Positions 46,171 to 56,620 of a stretch of 64,000 nucleotides of DNA are shown here, piece after piece. Source of the stretch: Spinellus fusiger (taxonomy: Eukaryota; Mucoromycota; Mucoromycetes; Mucorales; Phycomycetaceae); NCBI GenBank assembly GCA_025094145.1, contig JALLLS010000021.1:372001-436000 (forward strand), given 5' to 3'. Every line of letters starts with the position of its first letter. Position 1 is the stretch's first letter. The translations under genes were made by a program, and so were the position numbers. Below the pieces are notes generated by a model. The model was not told where the DNA came from. It searched no databases and saw only the letters and a list, made by a program, of their open reading frames with translations.

Positions 46171-46788
46171 AGAATATGTTAAACGAGATCTCAATATAAA
46201 AATAGAAAGAGAGTGAGTTGTTTGACTTGTGAATTTTGACTTAATTATTGGGAAATGAAGGCTAAAGTGTGTATACCTCACTAGAATAAAAATATTCTCT
46301 ATTCTTTGGCCTGTTATTATTTTTTTATTTCTCACAATGAACATATAACTTGATATCTAAGTGCTTGTAAAGATGAGCATGATTGAGCAAGGTAATGTAC
46401 TATTATTAACAAAGAGAAACAATAGAAGGAAGTGATAGACACTACCAAAGGCTATTCTTGAGATAGAAAGGTAAACAGTGTCTTCATCTGGACTTAAGTT
46501 TAATTTAATCTACAAGACATAGTACCGACTCTTCTTCCAATAGATAATAGATAACTTATTATTCTCAAGACATGTATTAAGTGCAAGGTAAGCATACCAT
46601 CTCTCTTGATTGAATTATTACTAATACATTCTTTTGTTATTAGACAAGTAAAGACTCTTTCTCAAATCAGTCCCACCTTGTCTTCTTCCTTCTATACTGT
46701 CTAGGGTGTAGATTCTGTTGCTATAGTAATACTAATAATATATTATTATCTATAGAATCATTAGCTATATTGTTATAATACATAACTC

Positions 46789-46848
46789 CAACATCAAATT
46801 GTATTATCCATAAACATTATATCTTATTGATAATACAATTTGATGTTG
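46789..46848. repeat. Perfect 20-bp inverted repeat (hairpin)
   Basis: Arms 46789-46808 and 46829-46848 are perfect reverse complements (CAACATCAAATTGTATTATC) around a 20-bp loop. No function was assigned. Confidence 0.85.
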
Positions 46849-46989
46849 ATGTCGTAAAGACTTTTCCCATAATTGGAAGAATCACTCTTTTGGGAATTAG
46901 GATTGATTTATTACCAAACTAAGAAGGAGACTCTATCGAATATCAAAGGATGTCGATAGTTCATAGCATTTCGATAGTTAACCCCTGAA

Positions 46990-47103
46990 TCTATACCATT
47001 AGAAAAGTATAAAAGACGTAACAATTCCATTCAATAAACAACAGAGTTTAACTACACGTTCTACTGTTCCGTATATCTTTGGCCTAAAAACCCAAAGACG
47101 ACA
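46990..47103 (+). mobile_element. LTR fragment (solo LTR remnant), copy 2
   Basis: GTATAAAAGACGTAAC, CAATAAACAACAGAGTT, AACTACACGTTCTACTGTTCCG and a terminal GACGACA follow in the same order and spacing as the copy ending at 40265. TATA-like and AATAAA-like signals at these positions are typical of an LTR promoter and polyadenylation site. Confidence 0.6.
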
Positions 47104-47387
47104 TTGAGGTATTCTACAAAAATAAATAATAATTTGGATATCCGTAAGCCTTTTATTTTTAAATATATTTCCATAAAAGGTCATTACTTTCAACGATGTA
47201 AAAGGAAGGAGATATCATCTCTTAAAAGCCAGAAAAATCTCCTGACGTGTAGTTTTTTTTATAAATATATATATATAAAGAGATGAATTCATTTAAATAT
47301 GTAACTGAACCTTGAAGTTATTTCATTATTTCATCCCTATTTGTACTATTAATTTCTATTTATATCTCTATTCTCTATATCCTACTA

Positions 47388-47579
47388 TTACCAAGGTGGA
47401 ATAGCTGTCACTTGATAGTCATCTCTATTTACTGCGGCAAATGAGTCTAGTATTTCCCATTTATAGGCTAACGGAGATTCGTTATTTAGAATAAAGGTTG
47501 GAGATGTGCCTTTTAGGAAAATATTTACAACCTTGACAGTATAATTTGTGTCAGAAGAGTTGTATATCAGTAGAATTGA
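47388..47579 (-). other. Coding-like orphan reading frame, unknown
   Basis: Sixty-two sense codons on the minus strand between two stops, with balanced coding-like composition (YTVKVVNIFLKGTSPTFIL, then YKWEILDSFAAVNRDDYQVT, ending IPPW). It has no Met at its start and no convincing partner exon. It may be the last exon of a decayed gene. I do not recognise the family. Confidence 0.3.
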
Positions 47580-48634
47580 TTAGAACAAGTATAAGAAGAT
47601 TAATGAAAAGAGAGATTCAATTATACCAAACATTGTTATAGAAGTATCTGATGTAATATTAACTGATTAGACACTACATCATTGATCATAAATCGAATTT
47701 GTGATTCAGATATAAGGATAACAGTATTAATGAATATTGCATAATCATAGAGATGGTTGCTTTTGATTTGTGTTTTCATGGCAATAGCTGCGGCCAATTT
47801 CTATTTTTCACTTACTGCTAATGTATATCATTGCAAACTAACTGTGAACAATGTGTGAAGTTAAGGTTAAAAAGATAGTCTACCCGTGCATTGCAAGAGG
47901 AAGCGGGTATTATCTGTTGTTTTACTTTAATGCCAAAATCATTAGTGCTTAGTAGTCCTATAAAACAGTATTTTATTAACAACTATTAACAATAAACTCC
48001 AAAATATAATCCTTTGTTTTCATTATGACTTTATTTTATCAGTTATTACAGTATTGAAGCACTTAGTTCAATAGTGTATCAGTCTTTTATAATGCATGAA
48101 CGGTGATTGAAATAGCCCTCGAACCTATTTCTAGATAATTAATTACTCCGATAAAACCCCACCATGGAAGTTTTTCTTTTTCTAGACATACAAAAGTCGG
48201 GAAATATAAAATTCAACTCGCTCTCAATAGCAAAACAACAGCAGAATCAATGAAGTGACTCATGCCTTTTCAGTGGCTTTTATTATTATTATTGTTTTTA
48301 AAAGACATACTCTCTCAGCAAAAAGTAATTCTTATTATTAATTTTTATAATTTATGCATTCATGGACAATCAGAATAGATGTTACCTTTTTCACTGCCAA
48401 GACAATGGCAAAAGGAGGAAAAAGTCAAAAGAAGAGCCTGCCATTTCCATCTTAGCATCCCAAAAAAATACATAGCACCCTTTTGTTTAGATCTGTAACC
48501 CTTTTTATCGTGTCATTAGTTGATATTTCTATTCTGGGGTTGAATTCTCTCCTTTTATATCTTACTTTTTTCTCTCTCTTCTCTCTCTCCTTTTCTCTTC
48601 TTTTTCATATCTACTCTTTTATAGTTTTATACCT
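47580..48634. other. Intergenic upstream of AMD1
   Basis: Nothing recognisable until a pyrimidine-rich tract (about 48560-48610, CTCTTCTCTC type) immediately before the AMD1 start, likely part of its core promoter or 5' leader. Confidence 0.5.
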
Positions 48635-50999
48635 ATGATTTCAAGAGAAGATTCTGATTCTCCTCCAATGACACCAGGAGAGACGACTGCCGGTGGATTT
48701 GAGCACACTCCTTTCTTCAAATACAAAGAGCAAAGAGCTATTGTCGATGTAAGGCCGCTTTTTTATCTTAATTTTATTCCTTTGTATTTCCAAGACTGTG
48801 TTTTCTCATCGTTTTCTATAGCAAGACAGCAAATACCTATGCCAAAATATTCCTATCCACCATACTAATGAAGAGGAATCGGTAGATGAAGAAGAGAACT
48901 CTGGAAAGAAGAACGGAACCAGCGAAGAGAACAAGCCATTGACTGCTTCATTTACTGCACCTACAGAACCCAACCAAGCGTGTTTAGACGATAACCAAGT
49001 CTCTCTGGATCCACACGGTAAGAACAGTTGGAAGAGAAGAGATAGGAAAGAAGAAAAAGGAAGAATAGCAATATACATCTATACATCTATTCATTTATCC
49101 ATGGTCTGTATAGGTTATACGGATCCATTGACACCTGAACTCCGGGAAGTGTATGCTAATCTTGACCACTGTCTCTATTTGCGCAACAAGTACATCACTC
49201 GGTCCCGCCAATTGTTAAAGGACAACCCCAAAAACAGCGATAGTTGGAAGATATATCCAGAGCCACCTCCCCGTTCTTGGCCTCTTCCTTCACCTGAGGA
49301 ATTAGAGAGACGTCGACAAAAGGAGCATAAGCGTGAAATGGATCCTATTGGTTCTGTAGGCAGTGATTTTGATTTTGGAGCCTGTGAGTTTCCACCTGCT
49401 GACAATGAGGTAGGGCAATGGACCGTGTAGCAGAGAAGAATAGAACAAGGTCATAATAGAGTTTCTTCTTTGGTAGTTCGTGTATGCTAGAAGCTCAGAA
49501 GGATTTTATGAAGTATTTGCTTCTGAGAAAGGTAAGTCCATCTAAAAAACAACAGCAACAACAACAATGATCTTATACATCCACTCTATAAAAGACAAAA
49601 AGGAAGAGAAGCCTATTTGTGAGATTCCACATCGTAAGGAGTTTTATGCAGACATGGATTTCGTGTTGAATACTATCAGGTAAGTGACATTAAATGTAGG
49701 CATAGACTCAATGCCGTGGGTGGTGTAATTAGTGATGGTCCTGCTAAGAGTTTTGCATTTCGACGCCTGCGCTACTTGGATGGCAAGTGGCAAATGTATA
49801 TTCTCCTTAATGAGTTCCAGGAATTAGCTGACTCCAAGGTAATAATAGCTAGGAAAAAAGAAAGGAGAAAGGAGGATCATTTTTAATTAAGTATAATAGA
49901 GAGTACCCCACAGAGATTTCTACAATGTTCGTAAAGTAGACACTCATGTTCACCATTCCAGCTGCATGAATCAAAAGCATCTTCTTCGTTTTATCAAGTC
50001 AAAGATGAAGAAGTCCTCTGATGTAAGTGGACAGACAGTGGACAAAAGGACTTAATTGAATAGGATAAAGTTATTTATCGTGACGGAAAACACTTGACAT
50101 TGGCGGGTGTGTTTGAAAGTTTGGGATTGACTGCCTATGATCTGAGTATTGATACATTGGACATGCATGTAAGGACATACCATTTATTCTGTCTATTCTT
50201 TGCTTACTCACTTGCTATCCACCAATACAGGCCCATAAAGACTCCTTCCATCGCTTTGATAAATTCAACTTAAAGTACAACCCCATCGGTGAAAGTAGAC
50301 TGAGAGAGATCTTTATGAAGACAGATAACTACATCCAAGGTCGCTACCTTGCGGAAATCACAAAAGGTGAGATCCATTCACCCACCTTCCCGTCTCATTT
50401 GTCTTGTATTTTTTTAGAGGTTGTCTCTGATCTTGAGTCATCCAAGTACCAAATGGTGGAATATCGTGTCTCCATCTACGGAAGGTAAATGCTATTCCAA
50501 TGAACTCAGTTCCTAATACTACTGTATAGATCCATATCTGAGTGGGATAGCCTGGCAAAGTGGGTCATTAATAACAAACTTCTGTCTCCCAATGTGCGCT
50601 GGTTAGTTCAGATCCCTCGTCTCTACAGTCTCTACAAGGCAACTGGCATTGTCAACAGCTATGCTGATTTTCTCAGAAGTAAGTAGACACATTCATACTA
50701 CTTCTTGACTCATCCTTCCTGCTGTCTTATCTCAACTAGATGTATTTGAGCCTCTATTTGAAGTGACACAGGATCCATCGAGTCACCCAGAACTATTCAT
50801 CTTCCTGCACCGTGTTGTTGGATTTGACTCTGTAGATGATGAATCCAAGCCAGAAAAACGTATCTTTAAAAAGTTCCCAACCCCTGAGGAATGGACAAGC
50901 AAGAGCAATCCTCCTTACAGTTACTACATTTACTACACCTATGCCAATATGACCTCTTTGAATGAATGGCGTCTTCAACGTGGATTTAGTAAGTCACCT

Positions 51000-51044
<45 letters not shown>

Positions 51045-51845
51045 AGAGAAAGAGAAAGAGAAAGAGAAAGAGAAAGAGAAAGAGAAAGAGAGAAAGAGAG
51101 AAAGAGAGCTATATACCCATATACCCTCCTCTTTTTGGCTGACATATACTATGACCCTAGATACATTTGTATTTAGACCCCACTGTGGAGAAGCAGGTAA
51201 TACTGAAAACCTGGCAGCTTCCTTCTTGACTTCCATCGGTATCAGTCACGGAATCCTTCTTCGTAAAGTACCTGCATTGCAGTATCTTTTCTACCTTGCT
51301 CAGATCCATATTGCCATGTCACCTCTTTCCAACAATGCCCTGTTCTTGACGTATGAGCGTAACCCATTGCCTCAGTTCTTCCAGCGTGGTCTGAATGTAT
51401 CCTTGTCTACGGATGATCCTCTTCAATTCCATTTTACAAAGGAGCCACTGATCGAAGAATACAGTGTGGCTGCTCAGGTACGTTTCCTGGATATGTTTAG
51501 ATAGACATGCATAGACACCCTATACCTATTCCCATCCACCCTAGAAGAAAGAAAGAAAGAAAGAAAGAAAAAGAAAAAAGAAAAAAATCTAACAGAAAGG
51601 TGCTTTAGATATGGAAGCTCTCTTCTACTGATATGTGTGAATTGGCACGTAACTCAGTCATCCAGAGTGGTTGGGAGAATGCCATTAAGAAACACTGGAT
51701 TGGTGAAAACTGGAGTGAGCCTGGGGTTGCTGGTAATGATATGCAAAGAACCAATGTACCCAACATTCGAGTTCGTTACCGTCACGAAACATTGATGGAA
51801 GAACTCAATGCCTTGCGTCGTTACAAAGACCACCATGCCTTTTAA
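48635..51845 (+). CDS. AMD1: AMP deaminase
   Basis: Fourteen exons: 48635-48748, 48822-49017, 49114-49409, 49477-49531, 49595-49679, 49733-49838, 49900-50022, 50064-50168, 50231-50366, 50418-50484, 50530-50678, 50740-50988, 51161-51477 and 51609-51845, giving 744 aa. It deaminates AMP to IMP in the cytosol, adjusting adenylate pools. Zinc and catalytic motifs are visible: [20 protein letters not shown] (metal-binding His pair), FRPHCGEAG and [17 protein letters not shown] with the catalytic Asp pair. The N-terminal 150 residues are acidic and variable, as is usual for this family. Acceptor choice before exon 7 is fixed by the conserved [14 protein letters not shown]. The intron at 50989-51160 carries a long (AGAGAA)n tract. 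Confidence 0.96.
50999..51110. repeat. GA-rich microsatellite in an AMD1 intron
   Basis: (TA)n, (GA)n then (GAGAAA)n purine tract inside intron 12 of AMD1. Confidence 0.85.
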
Positions 51846-52111
51846 AAATAAACACACATTTGAACTTTTTATATTTATTATATTTATTATACTTATTATA
51901 TTTTTTATATTTTTATATTTTTTATATTTTTTATATTTTTTATATTTATTATAAAGAAAAGAGAGAAAGAGAAAGAGTTTATTCTGTCACTATAAAATAC
52001 ACTGAATTGATCCATGCAAGTGACTCGATCGGAACTTTCTTTCTTACTCCATCCAAAAAGAAAGAAAAAGAAAAAAAAAAGGCAGTCAAGACATACACTA
52101 CTTTTCTCGTC

Positions 52112-53357
52112 ATGACCTCAACGATGGACGATCTCTCCCTGGGTCAACTCTTCACCCAGGGCCAACACTTGCTTATTGCCCTCGAGTCATCGTCATTGCC
52201 GAGCATTGACTCACAGTACCAAGCAGATGTCCAACAAGGCCTAGCCTACCTTACTCATGCCGACACACTGTTGGACCGTCTCGGTCTCTTCAGTAGTAAT
52301 GAGTTTCTCGACGACATGAACACCAACGACCTACGCTTTCTTCTTCTTCCAGCCTACTTGGGGGAGTTGGTTCTTAAACAGACTCAGGGAGAACGCAAGA
52401 GTATTCTAGAACAAGCAAAAGTAGAGTCATAGAAAGAAAAAGATAGAGAGTAGAGAGTAGAGAGAGAGTGTGTGTGTGTGTAGATTTCTAGGGTATTCAC
52501 TCATAGGGTAGGCCTATTTCATTCGTTACCTGACAGTCTGCCAAGAACACCAGCTGGTGCAAAAGCAAGATTTGCAACTTATTGAAGCTGGTGCCCAAGA
52601 CACGCGACGTCCCATGTCAGCCGCCCAACAGCGCCAGGATAAAATCAGCCGCTATAGAAGAGAAAAGACACTAAGAGAAAAGCTAGCTGGGTTGCGTGAG
52701 CAGTTGGAGCAGCAGCAAGCTCGACAGGACAATGGACAGGACAATGGAGAGGAGGATATTGAGAGAGAGATTGTGATGGCTATGATGGACATGTACATTA
52801 TCAAGTGTATTGAGCATACAGAGGCTATTCAGCAAGAGATGGTGATGGTAAATACAATGGCAGAGAAGAAGGACGAGCGAATGGACAGAACAGGAGAAAC
52901 AGTCCATGACGACCGTGTGTCTGTGCGTGCTAATGCTGCCTGGGGACGTGACAAACCACTACTCAGTCAACAGGGCAAACCACTACAGCCCTTTGTTCTG
53001 ACCAATCGACGCCAACAGATAGTAGACCAGGTGTTTCAACAGGGCCATCGTTTGCCCACAATGACAATTGATGAGTACCTTGAGCAGGAGATGGCACAGG
53101 GAAATATTATCAGTGGAGGGTAAGTCGGTCTTTATTTCTCGTGAGTCAAAAGAGACTTAGACCGTGTAGTGGGAAGGAACCAGAGAAGAAAACAGTGGAC
53201 CAGGACAATGAGGCTGCTGTGGACGCAGAAACACTCAAGCAGCGTCAGTGGGATGAGTTCAAAGAAGCCAATCCACGTGGATGGGGTAAGTGCAGTGTAG
53301 AGTAGTGTAGAGTGGTATGACTGACGTAATCTAGGCAACCGAGGCAACAAAGGTTAA
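52112..53357 (+). CDS. TAP42: TAP42/alpha4 family PP2A-associated protein
   Basis: Exons 52112-52420, 52512-53119, 53170-53285 and 53335-53357 give 351 aa. TAP42 binds the catalytic subunits of PP2A-type phosphatases and links them to TOR signalling. Typical features are the helical N-terminal repeat region (FLLLPAYLGELVLKQ, YFIRYLTVCQEHQL), the RRQKISRYRREKTLREKL-like segment here reading QDKISRYRREKTLREKLA, and the C-terminal PTMTIDEYLEQE, then WDEFKEANPRGWGNRGNKG, which is diagnostic. The frame is open upstream to 51860 through low-complexity sequence; the start at 52112 is chosen because family homology begins there. It lies 267 bp after AMD1 and 68 bp before APT1, all on the same strand. 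Confidence 0.94.
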
Positions 53358-53425
53358 TTAAGAGTCACATCTAAATATCAATAAACAAACACAAACACAA
53401 ACACGCACTTGTACACTTGTTAACT

Positions 53426-54168
53426 ATGGGCACCCAGGATATTGAACGTATTAAGAACCTTATGGAAACCCATATGGACTTCCCTAAAGAGGTAAACACG
53501 TCTGCTATCTTACACAACTGACAGTGTAGGGTATTATCTTCAAAGATATGTTGCCTGTTTTCAGAGACCCTGTAGCTGTAGAGTCTCTCATTTGCAATAT
53601 TGTTCACCACATTAGCTCTACCTATGCTGAGAAGATTGACACTGTTATTGGTAGGTAGCTGAAGGGGGCACCCTGAAAAAGTAATGACCTTACTAAAAAA
53701 AGAAAACAATACAATACACAACACACAACATACAACATACATAACTCACTAAGGCTTGGATGCCCGTGGATTCTTGTTTGGTCCTTTGGTGGCTCTTCGT
53801 CTGGGTGCTGGCTTTGTCCCTGTCCGTAAGCAGGGAAAGTTGCCTGGTGAGTGTGTTAGTGCTGTATATGAAAAGGAATACGGACAGGTAAAATAGTCAG
53901 CCATGAACCATTGGCAGTGGTAGGTAGAGTGACTCTGATGTGGGTTATTTAGGACATCTTTGAATTGCAAAAGAGTGCTATTCGTCCCGGCTCCAATATC
54001 ATTATTATCGATGACTTGATTGCTACAGGTGGTTCTGCTGGTGCTGCTGGTGAATTGATCAGAAAGTGTAATGCCAAGACAGTTGAATATGTGTTTATAG
54101 TTGAGCTTGACTTTTTGGAGGGATCCAAGAAGTTGGATGCCCCTGTCTACTCTGTAATTCACCTGTAA
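53426..54168 (+). CDS. APT1: Adenine phosphoribosyltransferase
   Basis: Exons 53426-53491, 53530-53650, 53754-53887 and 53953-54168 give 178 aa, the normal family length. It makes AMP from adenine and PRPP in purine salvage. Motifs include [18 protein letters not shown] at the N-terminus, [11 protein letters not shown] (base and phosphate contact), [12 protein letters not shown] (flexible loop), and [17 protein letters not shown] (the PRPP-binding signature). The first 68 bp upstream separate it from the TAP42 stop, so its promoter is very short or overlaps the TAP42 3' end. Confidence 0.96.
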
Positions 54169-54298
54169 TCTTTTTCTTATTATTATCATTTTGTAAAAGA
54201 ACACTGCTTGTTTTTCTTTTTATTGTAATTTCTCTATAGGGGGAAATATCAAAGTTCTTGTTGTTTTATAAGTGAATGTTTGGTTATTCAAATCCAAC

Positions 54299-55385
54299 AT
54301 GGCTTACAGTCTGGAGATCAAGCAATTGTCCATTGTTAAATCATTGACAGAGAGATGGTCAGGGGCAGTAATAGTAGGTCTAGTATTAAAGTGTTTGATG
54401 CAAAAGGTACGCTGAATTTCAAGCTTAGACAGGCATTCATAGAGAAAATGGGCTTGAGTGTCAGTGAAGAATGCTTTTCCTTATTATTATTATTGTTTCT
54501 CTCTTTTACTTTATGAAATGAATATCACTCACCATCAAGCAATCTATATGCCATTTATGTGGGTGGAATACAATGAGACAAACGTGAAAAGGCTAGAAAA
54601 GAGAATACATGACATTATTGACATTGATATATACGTTATGAAAGACAAATGTATTCGCAAGTTACAAGTTAAAATTCAAGGGCTACCATTCTATTCTATT
54701 CATGCTTTTCTTTTTCTTTTTCTTTTTACACGAGGCATCTTCACGAATAGTAACAAAATTACCTTGATTACAGTCTCATATTAATCATAATAGAAGTAAT
54801 GATTGTTTTGTTATTGGTTATGTTTGGAAATCCACCATAAACAATCCAGTTTGAATGAGGATGAGGCACCTACAAAGTATAGTGAACTGTCTCATTCACC
54901 GTACACTAGTAGATCAAGTGTATGTATCTGCTTCCTCATTTGCCTATGATGAGTTTGAAAAAGAGAAAAGAGAAGAAAAAGAAAAATAGGATATTATCCG
55001 TCGGTTGGATAATGTAGAGGGAAACACTCCAAGTAAGTAGAGAGACAAACATATTTTAGCAATAATATTCAACCATTTCTATTAGAGTTTCTCGATTGTA
55101 TTTGGAATACACATAAAGAAGTATGTTTGGTGACAATTGATTATGCAAGCCTATCAACAAACACCAATGATATCAAAGAGCTGTTTAGGTAACATAGCCT
55201 GAAAAAAAAAACTTGCTTGAATTAGATATTTAGAATCATAAGAAAGAAAACAAAACTTTATCGGAAGATAGTATTGATAATTTACCATGGAAAAGTGAGG
55301 CTAAACTCTTGACAAGGCAAAGTATCATGCTGGAAGAAGCCGTTTTGAATATTTTCGATTGTAGAGCTTCATATATTAAAAGATA
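54299..55385 (+). pseudogene. Unidentified gene remnant, several exon-like blocks
   Basis: Blocks with coding-like composition lie in order on the plus strand. They begin at ATG 54299 (MAYSLEIKQLSIVKSLTERW), followed by a donor-like GTACG. The next holds FMWVEYNETNVKRLEKRIHD (54544-54690). The others are LNEDEAPTKYSELSHSPYTS (54852-54920); IIRRLDNVEGNTP with a GTAAGT donor (54995-55030); KFLDC then IWNTHKEVCLVTIDYASLST (55085-55190); and NLPWKSEAKLLTRQSIMLEE (55225-55385). The frames do not join cleanly: a stop precedes IIRRL and the last junction is out of phase. This may be a decayed gene or a structure I failed to resolve. The family is not recognised. Confidence 0.35.
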
Positions 55386-55399
55386 AACATAAATCAAAA

Positions 55400-55760
55400 G
55401 GTTGGCACCACTCCAACTTCAAATATGGTATTGCTCTCAGAGCCACGCTTTATTTTCCTAATAAAAACTTTAGATTCATCTGTTCTTTCCTCTTTATATC
55501 TTTCTAACCTAAGCTCTTTTTTATTATTATTGTGGTTTCTTCTTTTTACAAAAGAGCAGGAGTTATCTCAAAGATGAGGCTTTTTAGAAAAGGAAATACT
55601 TATTCAATACATCTTTTCTATCATGGGTGGGTGACTACCACATTTTCCGTCTTTGTTTCGCCAACTTTATGATGAACACATTTACTGTTGATTATATATA
55701 TATATATATAATTATTGTTAAAATAAATGGTATAGATTGAACAGGTTTTTATAGATCATG
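55400..55760. repeat. Dispersed repeat shared with 42290-42430
   Basis: CCAACTTCAAAT, GACTACCACATTTTCCGTCT and TTTCGCCAACTTTA, then an (AT)n run and a GATTGAACAGG end, parallel the sequence at 42330-42425. The element type is unknown. Confidence 0.4.
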
Positions 55761-56184
55761 ATTAGAAGAATCATTTGACATTTATGATAAAGATAGGGAT
55801 GTTATATATTAAAACATTACAGAAAAAACTAAATACAAGCTAGACATAAGAGACAACTATGATTAGAGGCATAGTACTAGGTGTTGTGCAAGTTGGACAG
55901 AAGATAATGTAGTGTAGTATCTGATATCAGAATACAGATTCTATTATAATAATTGAATAGGTTTTTACAATGGTATCTCTATACTACTATATAATTTCCA
56001 AGTGATTAAATGATGGGATAAATAGAGAGTGATAAAGTAATATTCCCACTAGATGCTATAGGATGAATGAAAAATAGACAGGGGAAATTCTAAACAATCT
56101 TAAGATAATGTAAAGTTTAAAAACTAATGATGAATCAATGATGATTGATAAAGTAGACGGCTCTATTCAAGAAGTTAGAAATAG

Positions 56185-56348
56185 TATATATAATTCAATA
56201 TCTTATAAGGCATAGAGGTATAGGTAATACTATAGAATATAAAGTTAAATGGAGAAACTATATTAAACAGAAAAGTTCATGGATTAAGGAAGAATATTTT
56301 ATTGAAACTAATATATTAGATGTTGATTGGAAATCTCGAGTAAAATAA
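56185..56348 (+). mobile_element. Chromodomain relic, probably from a Ty3/gypsy polyprotein
   Basis: One open stretch reads RHRGIGNTIEYKVKWRNY, then IKQKSSWIKEEYFIETN, then ILDVDW before a stop. EYKVKWRNY followed by SSW..EE.F is the chromodomain core; in chromoviral Ty3/gypsy elements this lies at the end of integrase. No integrase or reverse transcriptase remains nearby. Confidence 0.6.
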
Positions 56349-56620
56349 TGATAAAAGTTATGTTTTAAATAAAATAATAAAGAAAAAGTTAAAGAAAACC
56401 CTATATTAAATAATTATCTTTAATAAATACTGGTCATCAATTTATTATCTTAGTATACATTTAGATAATGTTGGCTTGATAAAGATAAGTATATGCACTC
56501 AGACAATAAAAGATCTAGCATTATGAAAAGAAGAAAGGCATTATATATATCTAATCGTACCAACAATACACTAGTATTTAATAAGTAAAGCAAAACATTC
56601 CCAAGTTAATTTATTTTCAT

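Noticed and set aside
50994..51236. 80-aa Ser/Phe-rich frame opposite AMD1
   Set aside because: Produced by the GA microsatellite in an AMD1 intron.
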